Of a stretch of DNA of 64,000 nucleotides, positions 34,876 through 43,849 are shown in pieces. Origin of the DNA: Winogradskyella sp046545555 (GTDB taxonomy: Bacteria; Bacteroidota; Bacteroidia; Flavobacteriales; Flavobacteriaceae); contig NZ_JBHZTH010000003.1 of the NCBI RefSeq assembly GCF_046545555.1, positions 248,001 to 312,000 of the forward strand. Direction: 5' to 3'. Position 1 is the first letter of the stretch; every line of letters begins with the position of its first letter. Under the pieces are notes generated by a model. The model saw only the letters and a list, made by a program, of their open reading frames with translations, was not told the DNA's origin and searched no databases. The position numbers were made by a program, and so were the translations under genes.

Positions 34876-37800
34876 TTACATGTTTCGGCGATATTGTCCT
34901 CCTACTTCGAATAAAGCTGATGTTATCTGCCCTAAAGAACACACTTTACAAACCTCCATTAGTGCTTCAAAAATATTCTGGTTACTTATAGCTTTTTCCT
35001 GTAAATCTCTCAATAATTCAGCAGTATCATGGGCGCTGTGAAGGTTTTCTAAAATCTTTATTTGATATTGTTTTTCTTCTTCAGTTGCTCTAATTACCTC
35101 TTTTGGTATAACAGTTGGGGAACCTTTACTGCTTAAAAATGTATTTACGCCAATTATAGGAAACTGTCCATTATGCTTTAAAGTTTCGTAATACAAACTT
35201 TCTTCCTGTATTTTAGAGCGTTGATACATGGTTTCCATCGCACCTAAAACGCCACCTCTTTCTGTAATTCTATCAAATTCTAATAATACAGCTTCTTCAA
35301 CTAAATCAGTTAATTCTTCAATAATAAAAGACCCTTGAATAGGATTTTCATTCTTAGCTAAACCTAATTCTTTATTAATTATTAATTGTATAGCCATGGC
35401 ACGTCTTACTGACTCTTCTGTAGGCGTTGTTATAGCTTCATCATAAGCATTGGTATGCAATGAATTACAGTTATCGTAAATCGCATATAAGGCTTGGAGA
35501 GATGTTCTGATATCGTTAAAATCAATTTCTTGAGCGTGTAAGCTACGGCCAGATGTTTGAATGTGATATTTCAACATCTGCGCTCTCGGATTAGCTCCAT
35601 ATTTATGCTTTAAGGCTTTTGCCCAAATCTTACGAGCAACACGACCAATAACTGCATATTCTGGATCAATTCCGTTTGAAAAGAAGAATGATAAGTTTGG
35701 ACCAAACTTATTAATATCCATACCTCTACTCAAATAGTATTCTACATAAGTAAACCCATTAGATAAGGTTAATGCTAATTGTGTAATTGGATTGGCTCCT
35801 GCTTCTGCAATGTGATAACCAGATATCGAAACCGAATAGAAATTACGAACGTTATTTTCAATAAAATATTCTTGTACATCTCCCATTAAACGTAATGCGA
35901 ATTCTGTTGAGAAAATACAGGTATTTTGTGCTTGATCTTCTTTTAAAATATCTGCTTGTACTGTTCCTCTAACTTGAGCAATCGTTTTGGTTTTAATATC
36001 TAAATAGACATCAGCTGGCAAGACTTGATCTCCGGTAACACCAAGTAGCATTAACCCTAATCCGTTATTACCTTCTGGCAAATTACCATTGTATGTTGGA
36101 CGTTCTTTTCCTTTGTACAGTTTCTTGATTTTTGCTTCGACCTCTTTCTCAAGATCGTTTTCTTTTATATAGATTTCACATTGTTGATCTATGGCAGCAT
36201 TCATAAAGAAACCTAGCAACATTGGTGCAGGTCCATTAATGGTCATACTAACCGATGTCATAACATTTGCTAAATCAAAACCAGAATATAATTTCTTAGC
36301 ATCATCTAAACAACAAATAGAAACACCTGCATTTCCTATTTTACCATAAATATCTGGTCTTAAATCAGGATCATTACCATAAAGTGTTACACTATCAAAA
36401 GCTGTTGATAGTCGCTTTGCTGGTAATCCCATACTTACATAATGAAAACGTTTGTTAGTTCGTTCTGGCCCACCTTCACCTGCAAACATACGTGCTGGAT
36501 CTTCACCTGTTCTCTTAAATGGATATAATCCTGAGGTATATGGAAATTCGCCTGGTACATTTTCTTGTAAACACCATTTTAAAATATCTCCCCAAGCTTG
36601 ATACTTAGGTAAAGCTACTTTTGGTATTTGCGTATGTGAAAGTGACTCAGTATGTGTTTCTATCTTAATTTCTTTATCTCTTACTTTAAAAGAATAGATA
36701 GGATTTTTGTATTTGTTTACTTTTTCGTCCCAACCTGTAATCACTTCCCAATTATAGGGATCTAGGTTTAATTTTACACGATCGAATTCTGCTATGAGTA
36801 ATTTTAGAAAATCCTCTTTGTCATTCTGAGCAGAGCGAAGAATCTCTTCTTGGTCAATACCAAACTTATTCAAATGAGATTTCTCACTATCGTTCGAAAT
36901 GACAGCAACCGAACATATCGTTTTATAAATACCATATAATTTCTGAGCAACCTCAACTTGTTCATTTGCCTTTTTATCATAAGCACGATTGCTTTCAGCT
37001 ATTTCAGACAAATAGCGTGTTCTGCTAGGTGGAATCACAAAAATCTTCTCACTCATTTCTTTAGAAATTTCGAAAGTCGATTTTAAATCAGAATCTGCCT
37101 TTTCAACCAATTTATCCATAATCGCTTTGTAAAGCGTATTCATTCCTGGATCATTGAATTGTGATGCAATTGTACCATATACTGGTAATTCGTCCTGAGG
37201 AATATCCCAAAGATTATTATTACGCATATACTGTTTCTTTACATCGCGTAATGCATCTAATGAGCCACGTTTATCAAATTTATTTATAGCTACTAGATCA
37301 GCAAAATCGAGCATATCGATTTTTTCTAACTGGGTTGCAGCCCCAAACTCTGGTGTCATTACATATAGAGCCACATCACTGTGCTCCATAATTTCTGTAT
37401 CGGACTGACCAATTCCGGAAGTTTCAAGTATAATTAAATCGTATTCGGCTGCTTTTAAAACTTCAATTGCTTCATTTACATACTTAGAAAGTGCTAAATT
37501 CGACTGACGTGTTGCCAAACTACGCATATATACTCTTGGCGAGTTAATAGCATTCATTCTAATTCGGTCACCTAACAACGCACCTCCAGTTTTTCGTTTT
37601 GAAGGATCTACAGAAACTAATCCTATGGTCTTTTCAGGGAAATCTATTAAAAATCGTCTTACCAATTCGTCTACTAAAGATGATTTGCCAGCACCTCCTG
37701 TACCTGTAATTCCTAGGACCGGAGTATTTGATATTTTATTTTTATTATGGATTAGCTCTAAGGCGTCTTTAGCAACCTCAGGAAAATTTTCGGCAGCAGA

Positions 37801-38310
37801 GATGACTCTTGCAATTGCTTTAGGATTCTTTTTGTGTAATATGTTTACTTCTCCATTAAGTGTATCACCAATAGCAAAATCTGATCGTTGTACTAAATCA
37901 TTAATCATGCCTTGTAAACCCATTTCTCTTCCATCATCTGGCGAATAGATTCTGGTAATTCCATAATCCATAAGGTCTTTGATTTCTTCAGGAAGAATAA
38001 CTCCACCTCCACCTCCAAAGATTTTAATATGCGCTGCGCCTTTTTCTTTCAACAGATCGTACATATACTTAAAATACTCATTATGTCCGCCTTGATAAGA
38101 CGTCATTGCAATTGCATTTGCATCTTCTTGTATTGCGGTATTCACTACTTCCTCCACACTTCTATCATGACCTAAATGAATAACCTCAACTCCTGTTGAT
38201 TGAATAATCCTGCGCATAATATTGATAGCAGCATCATGACCATCAAAAAGTGATGCAGCAGTTACTATTCTAACTTTATATTTCGGCTTGTAAGGTACAG
38301 CTTGTTCCAT
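34876..38310 (-). CDS. icmF: Fused isobutyryl-CoA mutase IcmF with an in-frame repeat insertion
   Basis: An 1144-residue adenosylcobalamin enzyme that rearranges isobutyryl-CoA and butyryl-CoA. The cobalamin-binding domain is N-terminal (DGHDAAIN, His25 the lower ligand), followed by a MeaB-type GTPase chaperone (GTGGAGKS 203-210; NKFD 343-346) and the mutase barrel (about 530-1144; GLYPFKRTGEDPARMFAG). The order is specific to IcmF and differs from methylmalonyl-CoA mutase; Phe at the YPFK site also fits ICM. Residues 470-497 come from an 84-bp palindromic element inserted in the linker between GTPase and mutase, and keep the frame. Confidence 0.93.
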   Translation of the reverse strand: MEQAVPYKPKYKVRIVTAASLFDGHDAAINIMRRIIQSTGVEVIHLGHDRSVEEVVNTAIQEDANAIAMTSYQGGHNEYFKYMYDLLKEKGAAHIKIFGGGGGVILPEEIKDLMDYGITRIYSPDDGREMGLQGMINDLVQRSDFAIGDTLNGEVNILHKKNPKAIARVISAAENFPEVAKDALELIHNKNKISNTPVLGITGTGGAGKSSLVDELVRRFLIDFPEKTIGLVSVDPSKRKTGGALLGDRIRMNAINSPRVYMRSLATRQSNLALSKYVNEAIEVLKAAEYDLIILETSGIGQSDTEIMEHSDVALYVMTPEFGAATQLEKIDMLDFADLVAINKFDKRGSLDALRDVKKQYMRNNNLWDIPQDELPVYGTIASQFNDPGMNTLYKAIMDKLVEKADSDLKSTFEISKEMSEKIFVIPPSRTRYLSEIAESNRAYDKKANEQVEVAQKLYGIYKTICSVAVISNDSEKSHLNKFGIDQEEILRSAQNDKEDFLKLLIAEFDRVKLNLDPYNWEVITGWDEKVNKYKNPIYSFKVRDKEIKIETHTESLSHTQIPKVALPKYQAWGDILKWCLQENVPGEFPYTSGLYPFKRTGEDPARMFAGEGGPERTNKRFHYVSMGLPAKRLSTAFDSVTLYGNDPDLRPDIYGKIGNAGVSICCLDDAKKLYSGFDLANVMTSVSMTINGPAPMLLGFFMNAAIDQQCEIYIKENDLEKEVEAKIKKLYKGKERPTYNGNLPEGNNGLGLMLLGVTGDQVLPADVYLDIKTKTIAQVRGTVQADILKEDQAQNTCIFSTEFALRLMGDVQEYFIENNVRNFYSVSISGYHIAEAGANPITQLALTLSNGFTYVEYYLSRGMDINKFGPNLSFFFSNGIDPEYAVIGRVARKIWAKALKHKYGANPRAQMLKYHIQTSGRSLHAQEIDFNDIRTSLQALYAIYDNCNSLHTNAYDEAITTPTEESVRRAMAIQLIINKELGLAKNENPIQGSFIIEELTDLVEEAVLLEFDRITERGGVLGAMETMYQRSKIQEESLYYETLKHNGQFPIIGVNTFLSSKGSPTVIPKEVIRATEEEKQYQIKILENLHSAHDTAELLRDLQEKAISNQNIFEALMEVCKVCSLGQITSALFEVGGQYRRNM
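36820..36903. repeat. 84-bp palindromic repeat-like element inside icmF
   Basis: The element begins GTCATTCTGAG and ends CGAAATGAC, with GTCATT/AATGAC termini. Its two arms are imperfect inverted repeats of 27-28 bases that end in AATCTC/GAGATT, around a loop of about 30 bases. The left arm encodes RSAQND and the right arm ISNDSEKSH in the icmF frame. The pattern resembles the dispersed palindromic repeats common between genes in Flavobacteria. At 84 bases (28 codons) it leaves the reading frame intact. Confidence 0.8.
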
Positions 38311-38454
38311 TCGTAAAAAAATTGCTTAATTGAGTAACAAATTTACGGAATATTCAAAAAATTACCACTATAATTAACAATTATCTAAAAGTTATATAAA
38401 GTTAGGCTACAACTTAATTTTAGTAGATTTTAGCTATGGTAATTCAAACGTATT

Positions 38455-39309
38455 ATGAAAAAGATCACACTGCTTATTAATTGTAAAGACCAACCTAACA
38501 TTATTGCTTTAGTCACCAACTTTATGGCCTCGAATGGAGGTAATATTGTTTATGTAGATCAGCATGTTGATAGAGAGCAGAATATATTTTTTATGCGTCT
38601 TGAAAGTGAATTTAAATCCCCTTCTTTTAATATTGTAGATTTTAAGGCACTTTTTAAGTCGACTTTAGTAGAAACGTTTCAACTTAAATGGCATTTATAT
38701 GACTCAGAAGAGAAGCTTAAGATGGCTTTATTTGTTTCAAAGTACGATCATTGCTTATATGATATATTGAGTAGATATAGTTCTGGCGAATTATTTTTAG
38801 AAATTCCATTTATAATAAGCAACCACAATAACTTAAAACCTATTGCAGATCGCTTTAAAATTCCCTTCTATCATATACCCGTAACTAAAGGTAATAAGAG
38901 AAAAGCTGAGGAACAACAATTAGAATTATTAGAGTCTCATCATGTAGATTTTATTGTACTAGCACGTTATATGCAAATTGTCTCTAATCTATTAATAGAT
39001 AAATATGTGGATAAAATAATAAATATTCACCATTCGTTTCTACCCGCATTTGTGGGTGCCAAACCTTACCACTCAGCGTACGAGAGAGGTGTAAAAATTA
39101 TTGGTGCTACCAGTCATTACATAACAGAAAAACTTGATGCAGGACCAATTATAGAACAAGATGTAGCACATGTATCACACACGTATACCATCAAAGATTT
39201 AATATCTAAGGGACGTGATTTAGAGAAAATTGTACTTTCGAATGCCATTAAACTTCATGCTAAAAGAAAAGTGATGGTTTATAATAATAAAACAGTAATA
39301 TTCTCATAA
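38455..39309 (+). CDS. purU: Formyltetrahydrofolate deformylase PurU
   Basis: A 284-residue enzyme that hydrolyses 10-formyl-THF to formate and THF, feeding purine synthesis and balancing one-carbon pools. The N-terminal ACT domain (about 1-80) is regulatory; the formyl-transferase fold follows with the N/H/D catalytic triad in INIHHSFLPAFVGAKPYHSAY and TEKLDAGPIIEQDV. Length is normal. Divergent from icmF. Confidence 0.95.
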   Translation: MKKITLLINCKDQPNIIALVTNFMASNGGNIVYVDQHVDREQNIFFMRLESEFKSPSFNIVDFKALFKSTLVETFQLKWHLYDSEEKLKMALFVSKYDHCLYDILSRYSSGELFLEIPFIISNHNNLKPIADRFKIPFYHIPVTKGNKRKAEEQQLELLESHHVDFIVLARYMQIVSNLLIDKYVDKIINIHHSFLPAFVGAKPYHSAYERGVKIIGATSHYITEKLDAGPIIEQDVAHVSHTYTIKDLISKGRDLEKIVLSNAIKLHAKRKVMVYNNKTVIFS

Positions 39310-39444
39310 AAATTTAGTTTAAACTTTTATTGAAAAAAAATGAATTGAAAATAATCATTAAAAGTGTTAATTTTTTACTAATTTTTTATATTTTTAACAA
39401 AAATAATGTCATTCAATTAGTTTGATGGTATTTTTTGATCGAAA

Positions 39445-39482
39445 CACTATTAGCTCATCATCCTAACTTCATGCTAATAGTG
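39445..39482. repeat. Long inverted repeat upstream of ompA-like gene
   Basis: CACTATTAGC (39445-39454) and GCTAATAGTG (39473-39482) are perfect 10-bp inverted repeats with an 18-base spacer, 93 bases before the start codon. May be an operator or an RNA hairpin in the leader. Confidence 0.6.
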
Positions 39483-39574
39483 ACTCTTGCTAAACATTTG
39501 TGTCTAATAGAATACGTGGGGAATTTTCTCATGTTAAAAACAAACTATAACCATTAACTAATTTATTAATTCTT

Positions 39575-40675
39575 ATGAAACAAAAACTATTATTATTAGT
39601 CTGCTTTATCGCTGGGATTGGATTTTCTCAAGCACAAGGCTTACCAACAAATCCTGAACCAGGAAAATGTTATGTAAAGTGTATTACTAAAGATACATTT
39701 AAGGATGTTGAAGAAACAATTCAAACGTATCCTGCTTACACAAATTTAAAAGTAGTTCCTGCAACATATAAAACTGTTGAAGAGCGCGTATTAGTGAAAG
39801 AAGCAACAAAGAAATTTGTGTATGTACCTGCTACTTATGAAACTCAAGAATTATCTTATGTAAAGCAAGCAAGTCGCACTGACTTAAAAGTTGTCCCTGC
39901 TTCTTTTGGAAATGACTCTAGAACTTTTGAAGTTTACCCTAAAACTACAGGGTGGGAATATAAAGTATTAGAAGATTGTCCTTCTGTAAACAAAGATGAC
40001 TGTGTTGCTGCATGTTTCGTTGAATACCCAGCACAATCAAGAAGTGTAGGTTTTACAACTTTATCTTCAGATGCTAGCACAAATTCTATACCTGTACCTG
40101 AGCAAACAGCTACATATAAGAAACGTGTTATTAAAACTCCTGCAAGAATGGACGAAATTGAAATTCCTGCTGAATATACTACGATTAAGAGAAGAGTTGT
40201 TGATACACCAGCTTCGACTACAACAAATACAACTCCTGCACAGTACCAAACAGTTACACGTACTGTATTAGATAAAAAAGGTGGTATTACTACTTGGGAA
40301 GAAGTTGATTGTAATATTATAAATGCTACACCAATCCCAGTTTATTACGAAACAGGAAGTGCGAGATTAACTACTGCATCTAAAAGAGTTATTGACGAAA
40401 GATTATTAACTATCTTAAATGACAAGCCAGTAGATATTGAAATTATGTCTCACACAGACTCTAGAGGTAATGATGATTTTAACCAATCTTTATCTCAGCA
40501 ACGTGCTAATTCTGTTGTTAACTATTTAGTATCTAAAGGAATTTCTAGAAATAGATTGTCTGCTAAAGGATATGGCGAAACACGTTTAGCTAACAGATGT
40601 GCTAATGGAGTTGAATGTTCTGAAACACAACACCAACAAAATAGACGTACAGAATTTAGAGTTCTTAGTAACTAA
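39575..40675 (+). CDS. OmpA-family outer-membrane protein with N-terminal repeats
   Basis: A 366-residue exported protein. Signal peptide about 1-20 (SQAQG). Residues about 50-245 contain roughly six degenerate repeats of ~20 residues around P-A-x-Y/F (PATYKTVEE, PATYETQEL, PASFGNDSR, PAEYTTIKR, PAQYQTVTR), and Cys residues cluster at 135-150. The C-terminal OmpA domain (about 250-366) binds peptidoglycan: YYETGSARLT, SHTDSRGNDDFN, NRLSAKGYGETRLA. No OmpA-type membrane barrel is seen. The protein probably links envelope layers. Confidence 0.9.
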   Translation: MKQKLLLLVCFIAGIGFSQAQGLPTNPEPGKCYVKCITKDTFKDVEETIQTYPAYTNLKVVPATYKTVEERVLVKEATKKFVYVPATYETQELSYVKQASRTDLKVVPASFGNDSRTFEVYPKTTGWEYKVLEDCPSVNKDDCVAACFVEYPAQSRSVGFTTLSSDASTNSIPVPEQTATYKKRVIKTPARMDEIEIPAEYTTIKRRVVDTPASTTTNTTPAQYQTVTRTVLDKKGGITTWEEVDCNIINATPIPVYYETGSARLTTASKRVIDERLLTILNDKPVDIEIMSHTDSRGNDDFNQSLSQQRANSVVNYLVSKGISRNRLSAKGYGETRLANRCANGVECSETQHQQNRRTEFRVLSN

Positions 40676-40708
40676 GACTAAAATTATTTAAGTCTTTGAC
40701 TTAGTAAA

Positions 40709-40738
40709 AAAAGCTCCTTTTTTAAGGGGCTTTTTTTT
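40709..40738 (+). terminator. Terminator of the OmpA-like gene
   Basis: AGCTCCTT (40712-40719) pairs with AAGGGGCT (40724-40731; one G-T) and is followed by seven further T. It overlaps the last codons of the convergent thioredoxin-like gene. Confidence 0.85.
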
Positions 40739-41852
40739 GTATATGATAAACAGGATATGATATTGTTTTCTTTTCCGCCTTTATACCATAGTTATCCTCT
40801 AAATCATTTTGCATAAGTTGAAAAAATTTATAATGAAAATCCCAATCGTGCGGTGTTAAAGACAGGTTAGTATCATCTGGTACAATTACAGGTATATCTA
40901 AAACATGTGCTAGTTGGTATGCAATATCTTTTAAAGATACATTGTCCGCTTTTATCTCAGAATCGCCTATTAAATATCTCACATTATTTTCTCCCCAATC
41001 AATTTGATTTGTATCCCAAAATCTAGGATTTTCAACTGTAAAATTTATGCCCTCACCCTCATTAATTTTTCTATCTACGCCCAACCTCATCTCAGTAATG
41101 AGTTTAAATGCCATATTTTCGTTTGCACTAAATGGCTTTTTAAAATAAATTTCATAATTGGTATTTAAATCATCTGGCAATACAATTTGGTTTTTATAAA
41201 TCTTTGCTAAATAACCAATAATAGGTTTTAAAGTACCTGTTAATTTTAAATAGTGTTTATTATCAACAACTATTAAGTCTTCACTTTTTGTAGACAAAGC
41301 CTTTATTTCTAGGTCTTGCGTCGGCTTATATTCGTTAACAGCAATTTCGTCTATAGCTACAACATTAAAAAATGATTCTACAGTAGACGTTTTAGTTTGC
41401 ATTCTTAAAAATTTAGAAACCATATTAGCTTTTAAATTTGGTGCTCCTCCTCGCCACAAAACTTTACCATCTGCATTAAAAAGAACTCCATCCGGTAATA
41501 CCTTTACTCCATAATTTCTAAATGTTTCCTTTTTATAATCTATGGCAACCGCTAATTTATTAGGTTTACCTTTTAAAAACCGTTCAACTTTTAAGGGATT
41601 CTCAGAAGAAAGTGATACCACATAAAAATCATTTGGGAACTGTTTTTGTAAAACGCCTAAATGTTCTTTTGCAGCTATACATGGTACGCACCATGTTGCC
41701 CAAAAATCAACAAAATACAGTTTATTATTATCTAGCGTAGCTATTTGAGATTCTTGGAGAAACTCCGAAACTTTAATTTGACCAAAAGAATAAGATGCTG
41801 TTAGGAGGCAAATTATAACTAATGTAAAATGTTTATTTTTAAAACAATTCAT
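40722..41852 (-). CDS. Exported thioredoxin-like protein with C-terminal DUF3738-like domain
   Basis: A 376-residue protein. Signal peptide about 1-24; a TlpA/ResA-type thioredoxin domain follows (about 25-150) with active site ATWCVPC. The C-terminal part (about 200-376) resembles DUF3738/TIGR03435: LADVLDIPVIVPD-type strand, then LMQNDLEDNYGIKAEKKTISYPVYHIQKK at the end. DUF3738 is usually found alone or with M56 peptidases in Acidobacteria and Bacteroidetes. Periplasmic disulfide reduction is likely; the second domain's role is unknown. The stop codon lies within the opposing gene's terminator. Confidence 0.82.
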   Translation of the reverse strand: MNCFKNKHFTLVIICLLTASYSFGQIKVSEFLQESQIATLDNNKLYFVDFWATWCVPCIAAKEHLGVLQKQFPNDFYVVSLSSENPLKVERFLKGKPNKLAVAIDYKKETFRNYGVKVLPDGVLFNADGKVLWRGGAPNLKANMVSKFLRMQTKTSTVESFFNVVAIDEIAVNEYKPTQDLEIKALSTKSEDLIVVDNKHYLKLTGTLKPIIGYLAKIYKNQIVLPDDLNTNYEIYFKKPFSANENMAFKLITEMRLGVDRKINEGEGINFTVENPRFWDTNQIDWGENNVRYLIGDSEIKADNVSLKDIAYQLAHVLDIPVIVPDDTNLSLTPHDWDFHYKFFQLMQNDLEDNYGIKAEKKTISYPVYHIQKKAP

Positions 41853-41934
41853 ATAAAAATATAATTTACTTAAGTGTATTCAAATACCATGCTAAAATAG
41901 TCAATTTAATGAATCACTCCATGTCTAACGCAAC

Positions 41935-42903
41935 CTATAACTGAAAATTGTCACCTTCTTTAGCAAATCTAAACCCTAAATTTTGAATACTATCCTTTAA
42001 ATAATGATTATCTCTAATTGTTGGATTAGTATGATTAAAATGTATAAAATGAATTTTATGTTTAGTTGCTAAGGATTCATTTTCAAATAAAGTCGTTGTT
42101 TGTGTTGTAAATGGGTGTGGAATTTTACTCATATCGCGATCTAATTCCCCATCTCTAAAAAAAGAAGCATCTAAAAATGCATAATCAACTTTTTTTACTT
42201 CATCTACAATATTTAATTTCCAAGTTTCCCACTTATCTATATCTGGTATAAACAATGCTGACTTATGCTTTCCGAAAATTTTATAACCAACAGTTTCAGA
42301 GTATTCATCGCGATGTGGCACTTGAATAGGAAGAATACGCAATGAAGAATTTAAAGTTATTAATGAATCTTTAGCTAAGCACTTTAATTCAATATTATTT
42401 TTAGTTACTAATTGACTCCAAGGCCCATTATTTTCTAAGTAGTTTTTGAGTCTTGGCATAGCATAAACCGGTATATTATTACTTCCTAGTGCCTCAAACC
42501 CTAAATACATTAAACCTGTATAATGTCCTATATGAGCATGTGTTAAAAAAACACCATCAATTACTCTTCCATTATCTAAATGATTTTCTTTTAATATTTG
42601 CGTTTGTTCGCTCATGTCTGGTGTAGCATCGAACAACCATTTTTTCTTTTCTTTTAAATCAATTAAACCAAGACAAGAAACTAATTTCTTTGATTCTTTT
42701 TTATTATAATAAAGTTTGCAACACGCTTTATCACAATTGATTTGAGGATAACCACCATCTTGAGCTATTCCCAAAATTGTTATATACTGATCAATACCTT
42801 GTTCTTTTGATAAGTCTAAACCACCATCAGTTTTTTCTCTTTTTGTAGTACAACTTAGCACTAAAAACAGACAGAATAGAAATACTATTTTACTTTCTTT
42901 CAT
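41935..42903 (-). CDS. PqqB-like metallo-beta-lactamase-fold lipoprotein
   Basis: A 322-residue lipoprotein (lipobox VLSC) with a metallo-beta-lactamase fold. ILGIAQDGGYPQINCDKACC near the N-terminus is the PqqB-type opening with paired cysteines; the metal motif reads THAHIGHYTG, having three His but Gly in place of the usual Asp; FIPDIDKW and HFNHTNP supply later ligands. No other pqq genes are nearby and it is exported, so a role in PQQ synthesis is doubtful. It diverges from the DUF4197 gene, 41 bases apart. Confidence 0.85.
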   Translation of the reverse strand: MKESKIVFLFCLFLVLSCTTKREKTDGGLDLSKEQGIDQYITILGIAQDGGYPQINCDKACCKLYYNKKESKKLVSCLGLIDLKEKKKWLFDATPDMSEQTQILKENHLDNGRVIDGVFLTHAHIGHYTGLMYLGFEALGSNNIPVYAMPRLKNYLENNGPWSQLVTKNNIELKCLAKDSLITLNSSLRILPIQVPHRDEYSETVGYKIFGKHKSALFIPDIDKWETWKLNIVDEVKKVDYAFLDASFFRDGELDRDMSKIPHPFTTQTTTLFENESLATKHKIHFIHFNHTNPTIRDNHYLKDSIQNLGFRFAKEGDNFQL

Positions 42904-42913
42904 CTATATAATT

Positions 42914-42921
42914 TATCTTTG
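42914..42921 (+). promoter_or_regulatory. -7 box of the DUF4197 gene
   Basis: TATCTTTG, a full TAnnTTTG match, ends 23 bases before the ATG at 42945. Confidence 0.55.
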
Positions 42922-42944
42922 CTAAATATATAAAACCTTAAATC

Positions 42945-43652
42945 ATGATTAAGAGAATTTTTGCCCTACTTATTATTTTAAATTTAACTGCTTGTGCAGA
43001 ATTGCAGCAAGTTGTAGATTCCTTACCACAATCTGGTGGAGTACTCAGCGATACAGATATTGCGTCTGGATTAAGACAAGCTTTAGACCTAGGAATTGAT
43101 AAACAAGTTACAAAACTTACACAGAAAGATGGTTTCTTTAAAAATGAGTTAGTTAAAATTTTACTTCCTGAAGAGTTAAGAAAAGTAGATGATGCACTTC
43201 GTAAGATTGGATTAAGTAGTTTAGCAGATGATGGACTAAAAGTGCTAAATAGAGCAGCAGAGGATGCAGTTAAAGAGGCCACGCCAATTTTTATTAACGC
43301 AGTAAAAGATATTACTTTTAACGACGCAAAAAATATTTTACTAGGCGACGACAATGCCGCAACATTTTATCTCACTAGTAAAACAAAAACAGAATTGTAC
43401 AATAAATTTAAACCTGTTATTGACAATTCTTTCAGTAAAGTTGGAGCGGATCAAATTTGGACCAATCTTATTACTAAATACAACAGTATTCCTTTGACCA
43501 ACAATGTTAACCCAGACTTAACAGACTATGTTACTAATGAAGCTTTAAAAGGAGTTTATACGATGATAGCTTTAGAAGAAAAAGAAATTAGAACTAAAGT
43601 TTCTTCTAGGACTACAGATTTATTAAAGAAAGTATTTGCTCTACAAGATTGA
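42945..43652 (+). CDS. DUF4197 exported protein
   Basis: A 235-residue protein with a lipoprotein-like signal (NLTAC, Cys17). The rest is an all-helical DUF4197 domain: SDTDIASGLRQALDLGIDKQVTKL, KVDDALRKIGLSSLADDGLKVLNRAAEDAVKEATPIF and ALKGVYTMIALEEKEIRTKVSSRTTDLLKKVF. Function unknown. Read from a promoter 24-31 bases upstream. Confidence 0.9.
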   Translation: MIKRIFALLIILNLTACAELQQVVDSLPQSGGVLSDTDIASGLRQALDLGIDKQVTKLTQKDGFFKNELVKILLPEELRKVDDALRKIGLSSLADDGLKVLNRAAEDAVKEATPIFINAVKDITFNDAKNILLGDDNAATFYLTSKTKTELYNKFKPVIDNSFSKVGADQIWTNLITKYNSIPLTNNVNPDLTDYVTNEALKGVYTMIALEEKEIRTKVSSRTTDLLKKVFALQD

Positions 43653-43685
43653 TAATTAATAGTAGTATTAAACTTCAATTAATTA

Positions 43686-43703
43686 TATGCTAACCTTAGC
43701 ATA
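43686..43703. repeat. 18-bp dyad downstream of the DUF4197 gene
   Basis: TATGCTAA and TTAGCATA are perfect inverted repeats around CC. A second small hairpin (TGCATT/AATGCA, 43725-43741) and a terminator follow. Confidence 0.5.
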
Positions 43704-43793
43704 ACATTTAACACAAATAAAGTTTGCATTTTTGTAATGCAGAAGATAAGTTATATTAAATCTTTACAAAAAATTAGAAAAGTTAGTTAGATT

Positions 43794-43825
43794 AAAGTCG
43801 GTATTTAGTTAGTGCCGACTTTTTC
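43794..43825 (+). terminator. Terminator after the DUF4197 gene
   Basis: AAAGTCGG (43794-43801) pairs with CCGACTTT (43815-43822), followed by TTTC, 142 bases after the DUF4197 stop. Confidence 0.75.
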
Positions 43826-43849
43826 TATAATAATTTATAATCAAATAAA

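Noticed and set aside
34876..38310. Methylmalonyl-CoA mutase large subunit
   Set aside because: The domain order (cobalamin, GTPase, mutase) and length fit IcmF instead; a separate methylmalonyl-CoA mutase would carry its cobalamin domain at the C-terminus.
41935..42903. PQQ biosynthesis gene pqqB
   Set aside because: No other pqq genes, an exported product and an altered metal motif.
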